A stretch of DNA of 64,000 nt. It comes from Streptomyces sp. NBC_01353 (lineage in GTDB: Bacteria; Actinomycetota; Actinomycetes; Streptomycetales; Streptomycetaceae). The stretch lies in the NCBI RefSeq assembly GCF_036237275.1, contig NZ_CP108352.1, positions 2,976,001-3,040,000 on the forward strand. Direction: 5' to 3'. The stretch's first letter is position 1; every line of letters starts with the position of its first letter. The position numbers and the translations under genes were made by a program. Under the pieces are notes generated by a model. It made no database searches, was not told the origin of the DNA, and was given only the letters and a program-made list of their open reading frames with translations. Below are positions 61,082-64,000 of the stretch, in pieces.

Positions 61082-64000
61082 CTAGTCGGCCGTGTCGCTC
61101 CACGCCCACCACGGCGGCGCGATCCGGCGGCGGTCCTCGCCGGAGAGCCGGGCCTGCGGCGGACCCTGATCCCTGCTCACCTCCGCGAGGAGCGCCCTGG
61201 TCCGTTCGACGTCGCTCCAGTCCACCTCCACCAGCGCGGCCGTCAGCCGCTGCCACTGCTCGGCCGACGCCCGAAGCACACTCCTCGCCCCGCCCGTGCG
61301 GCCCATGAGCCACAGGACCGCCGCCTGCGCGTGCAACGCACGCGCGCCGGTGACCGTGCCGGGCGTGTCTCCATGGGCGGACCGGGCGTCCTCCCAGGCC
61401 CGTTCGTAGGCCGTGAGCGCGTCACCGAGGACACCGTCCCTGGCCGACTCGCTCAACTCCAGTCTCACCCGTCCCAGTTGCAGCCACACCTCGGAGCGCA
61501 GGGCGATGTCCCGGGTGGTACGGGCGGCCTGTTCCAGGAGGTGGCGGCTCTCGTACAGGTCGGGCAGGAACCCGGCCCGATGGAAGCGCAGAGCCAGCAC
61601 GCTGCCGATCAGGATCCGGGCCCGGGCCCGGGCCGGCGCCCCGGCCGGAAGGCGGGTGAGGGCCTCGCGCAGCACGCTCTCGGCCCGGTCGACGGGGGCC
61701 TGACCGGGGGTGGCCGCGGCGCGGCGCATCAGGGACTCGCCCCAGGTCATCAGGATCCGTCCGCGCTGCTCGCTGTCGGCGGGGGCGAGCAGGGTGGCCT
61801 CCTCGTAGGCGGCGTCCGCGGCCGGTCCGTCGCCGGCCGTGTCGTACAGCCGGGCGCGCGCCCGCGTCCAGCGCAGCCGCAGGGCCGAGCCGTCGCCGAG
61901 GAGCTCTCCCGCCCGGTCGAGTACGGGGGTGATCTCGGCCGGGTCTGCGCCGGCCAGGTGCAGGGCGTCGGCCAGGTCGAGGAGCGCGGGGCCGCTCTCC
62001 CGGAGGGAGAGCGCGGTGGTGAGCTCGGCCGCCGCCGCCGGTCCGTCGCCGCGCGCGAGGAGCAGCCGTCCGCGGCGCAGGTGGAGGGTGTGGTGGTGGG
62101 CCTCGGGCCAGTCCGGCACGTCCCCCGTCAGCGCGGCGAGGGCCTCGTCCAGGTGCCGGGCGTCGGCGGTGTGGCGCCACAACCCGTGGTGAGCCACGGC
62201 CTGTTCGAGCCGGGCCTCGGCCCACTGCGCACCGCCCTGCCCGGCGAGTTCCGCGGCCCGTTCCAGTTCGGTCAGCGCGCGGGTGAGCAGTTCGTGGCGG
62301 CGTTCGGTGCCCTGGACGGCGGCGGTGCCGGACTCCGCGTACAGCACGCGTCCGAGCAGGATCCCGGCCTCGACGGGATGGTCCGACAGTGCGGCCTCGG
62401 CCTGTTGGCGGGCCCGGATCAGCAGCGAGGGGTCGGACTGGCTGCGCCACTGCTCGAGCAGCCGTCGCGCCGCGGCGAGCGGGTCGGGGGTGATCAGGTC
62501 GGGGTGGTAGAAGCGGAGCACGCGCGCGGGGATACGGGCGAAGAGTTCGGGCTCCGTGCCCACCGGGCCTGTGGGTTCGTCGGTCTCCTCCACCGTGCCG
62601 GGCACGGCTGCCGGGTCGTCGGTGGGCCGGCCGGCCAGTCCGGCCGCCGCGAGCGCCGGGAAGTTGCGCATCCCCTGGCCGAAATTGCGCTCCACGTACT
62701 CGGAGCAGTGCTTGAGCACGAGCGCGGCGGCGCTGCGGTCCAGGGAGCCGAGGAGGTGCTGCTGGACGCCGGGCGGATAGCTGAAGCACGGATAGGGGGA
62801 AGGGCCGGGCAGTTGCCGCAGCAGACCGCTGAGCAGGACCTCTGCGAGCTCCATGGGGCCGGTGTCGGGCAGCATCGCGCGCTGCACGAGCTGCATGACG
62901 GGAAGGGCGAGCGGGGCGGCGGCGAGATGGACGGCGAGCCGCACGGCGCCGGGCGAGGCACCGGCCGTGAAGGCGCGCAGCAGTTCCTCGTCGCTGCGCG
63001 GGACACGGGCCCGGCCGGGGCCGGCGTCCGGCGCGGCCGCGCGCAGCACCTCGGGGGCGATGCCGGCCGCCCAGCCCCGGATCGCACCGGAGCCGTGGCC
63101 GGCATGGAGCCGCGCCCAGGAGGCGAACGCCTCGGGCGTGGGCGTGAGCACGGGCACCGCGCGCGTGTCGGCGGCGACCGGCTCCCAGGACTCCTCGTCG
63201 GGCTGGAAGCCGGTGTGTCCGCCGGGTGCCGAAGGTCGCAGCAACAGGCCCGGCTCGACTGACAGGGCGGTACGCGGCCAGAGCCTCGGGGGCAGCGGCT
63301 GGACGAGTGCGAGCGGGGACTGCCGGGGCCACTGGTGGATGAGTCGCTGCGCGGCGCCGCGCTGCCAGAGCGGGCCGACGCAGTCGCTGACGATCAGGGT
63401 GAGCCGGCGGCCGGTGGGGTCGTGGAGCTGGTCGCCCGGGCGCAGCCGGGGCCGCCCGTCGGCCCCCGAGGTGGTGGTGACCCGCGGCGGGCCCTCGCCC
63501 GTGTCGTACAGCCGGTGGACCCGGACGTCGCGGAAGGCGCCGGACTGCTGGCAGGCCTGGCGCAGCTCCTCCACCATCCGGCTCCAGACGACCATGGCGG
63601 GGCCGGTGTCCATGAGGAGCTGGATGTCGGGGCGGCGGCCGGCGGCGGGGCGTAGGACGGGGGTGAGCATGCCTGCGGCGGCGCTGCGTTCGGCCGTGGC
63701 CTCCTCGTCGAGGAGACCCTCGCCGGGCCGGAGCGGGAAGTGCGCGTAGTGCCGTAGCGGGCGGAGTGCCTTCTGGAGTCCGAGGAGGCCGGGCAGGGCG
63801 TTGGCGCCGGGCGCGCGGACGGGCAGATTCCTGCTCCGGTCCGTACGACGACGGAACGCCTCGCCGTCGCCGGGGTCCCGGGGGCGGGCATACAGCGAGA
63901 GGCCTACGGTGTCGGAGGCACGGACGGGCCGCGTTCCGCCGTCGGCGCCGGTGCCGGGCTCCCGGTCCCCTTCGTCACCGATGCCCGTACCGGGAGGGTT
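61082..64000 (-). CDS. SAV_2336-type protein (vWA-like plus TPR), N-terminus beyond window
   Basis: The frame is open from 64000 to the stop at 61082, so 972 residues are visible and the start lies outside. About 75-115 residues into the visible part is LRPLRHYAHFPLRPGE, then LLMDTGPAMVVWSRMVEEL, a vWA/Rossmann-like opening with a degenerate metal site, and LTLIVSDCVGPLW. A helical middle region and a TPR-like C-terminal 450 residues follow (for example RHLDEALAALTGDV, LHLRRGRLLLARGDG). The domain set is known from Streptomyces SAV_2336-family proteins, which usually neighbour AAA/MoxR ATPases and FxsT proteins in signalling or conflict loci. It probably heads, or sits early in, the right-hand operon. 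Confidence 0.75.
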   Translation of the reverse strand, partial: NPPGTGIGDEGDREPGTGADGGTRPVRASDTVGLSLYARPRDPGDGEAFRRRTDRSRNLPVRAPGANALPGLLGLQKALRPLRHYAHFPLRPGEGLLDEEATAERSAAAGMLTPVLRPAAGRRPDIQLLMDTGPAMVVWSRMVEELRQACQQSGAFRDVRVHRLYDTGEGPPRVTTTSGADGRPRLRPGDQLHDPTGRRLTLIVSDCVGPLWQRGAAQRLIHQWPRQSPLALVQPLPPRLWPRTALSVEPGLLLRPSAPGGHTGFQPDEESWEPVAADTRAVPVLTPTPEAFASWARLHAGHGSGAIRGWAAGIAPEVLRAAAPDAGPGRARVPRSDEELLRAFTAGASPGAVRLAVHLAAAPLALPVMQLVQRAMLPDTGPMELAEVLLSGLLRQLPGPSPYPCFSYPPGVQQHLLGSLDRSAAALVLKHCSEYVERNFGQGMRNFPALAAAGLAGRPTDDPAAVPGTVEETDEPTGPVGTEPELFARIPARVLRFYHPDLITPDPLAAARRLLEQWRSQSDPSLLIRARQQAEAALSDHPVEAGILLGRVLYAESGTAAVQGTERRHELLTRALTELERAAELAGQGGAQWAEARLEQAVAHHGLWRHTADARHLDEALAALTGDVPDWPEAHHHTLHLRRGRLLLARGDGPAAAAELTTALSLRESGPALLDLADALHLAGADPAEITPVLDRAGELLGDGSALRLRWTRARARLYDTAGDGPAADAAYEEATLLAPADSEQRGRILMTWGESLMRRAAATPGQAPVDRAESVLREALTRLPAGAPARARARILIGSVLALRFHRAGFLPDLYESRHLLEQAARTTRDIALRSEVWLQLGRVRLELSESARDGVLGDALTAYERAWEDARSAHGDTPGTVTGARALHAQAAVLWLMGRTGGARSVLRASAEQWQRLTAALVEVDWSDVERTRALLAEVSRDQGPPQARLSGEDRRRIAPPWWAWSDTAD

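Overview
The window reads as a high-GC (roughly 70 percent or more) actinobacterial chromosome segment, almost certainly Streptomyces. Supporting signs are GTG starts with 4-base ATGA/GTGA overlaps, a complete cvnA-D conservon, a fused 2-oxoglutarate decarboxylase/dehydrogenase (Kgd), an actinobacterial NHEJ set (Ku plus separate LigD polymerase and ligase proteins), a HAIR-type HspR operator in front of lon, and a DasR-like site in front of an AA10 LPMO. From memory, the order kgd - two-component pair - lon - conservon - FtsW/PBP pair - ku/ligD matches the core chromosome around SCO5281-SCO5309 of S. coelicolor. Accessory blocks sit at both ends. I saw no rRNA, tRNA, CRISPR array or intact insertion sequence.

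Left block (1-10558, all minus strand): a compact benzoxazole-type biosynthetic operon. A salicylate synthase supplies salicylate. A PhzE-type ADIC synthase, a PhzD-type isochorismatase and an EntA-like SDR would supply 3-hydroxyanthranilate. An aryl-AMP ligase, a free aryl carrier protein, KAS III-like acyltransferase(s) and an amidohydrolase-family cyclase would join the two aryl units. This parts list fits a caboxamycin-like product. A second KAS III-like gene with a Ser nucleophile runs off the left edge.

Middle (10638-56255), mostly core genome: ATP-grasp protein; Ku / LigD-Pol / DNA ligase; HEAT-repeat protein; a frameshifted sortase remnant; an orphan lipoprotein-histidine kinase pair; an elongation-type FtsW/RodA-PBP pair; a proline-rich membrane protein; two divergent diiron enzymes (ferritin-like and AurF-like) with a TetR regulator; an NlpC/P60 hydrolase; a small secreted lectin; a StyA-like flavin monooxygenase fused into a cvn conservon; a PP2C-like protein; MarR; a GH25 muramidase; an AA10 LPMO; Lon; a GNAT; an ECF sigma factor / zinc-finger membrane protein / ABC transporter operon with a shared candidate promoter motif; TetR with a decayed MFS transporter; a GH3 glycosidase; a spermidine-synthase-like protein; an OmpR-type two-component system; and Kgd. 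A mobile palindromic mini-element occurs twice in frame inside coding sequences (about 18785 and 49700).

Right block (56269 to beyond 64000, all minus strand): directly after the Kgd terminator lies an operon-like set encoding a SAV_2336-type vWA-like/TPR protein (cut by the window edge), a 73-residue peptide with an FxsA-like leader but a different tail, an HExxH-type putative peptide beta-hydroxylase, and a TIR-like/NB-ARC/TPR protein of the FxsT type. This looks like a RiPP maturation system coupled to NLR-like signalling or conflict proteins, and it is the best candidate here for a little-described system.
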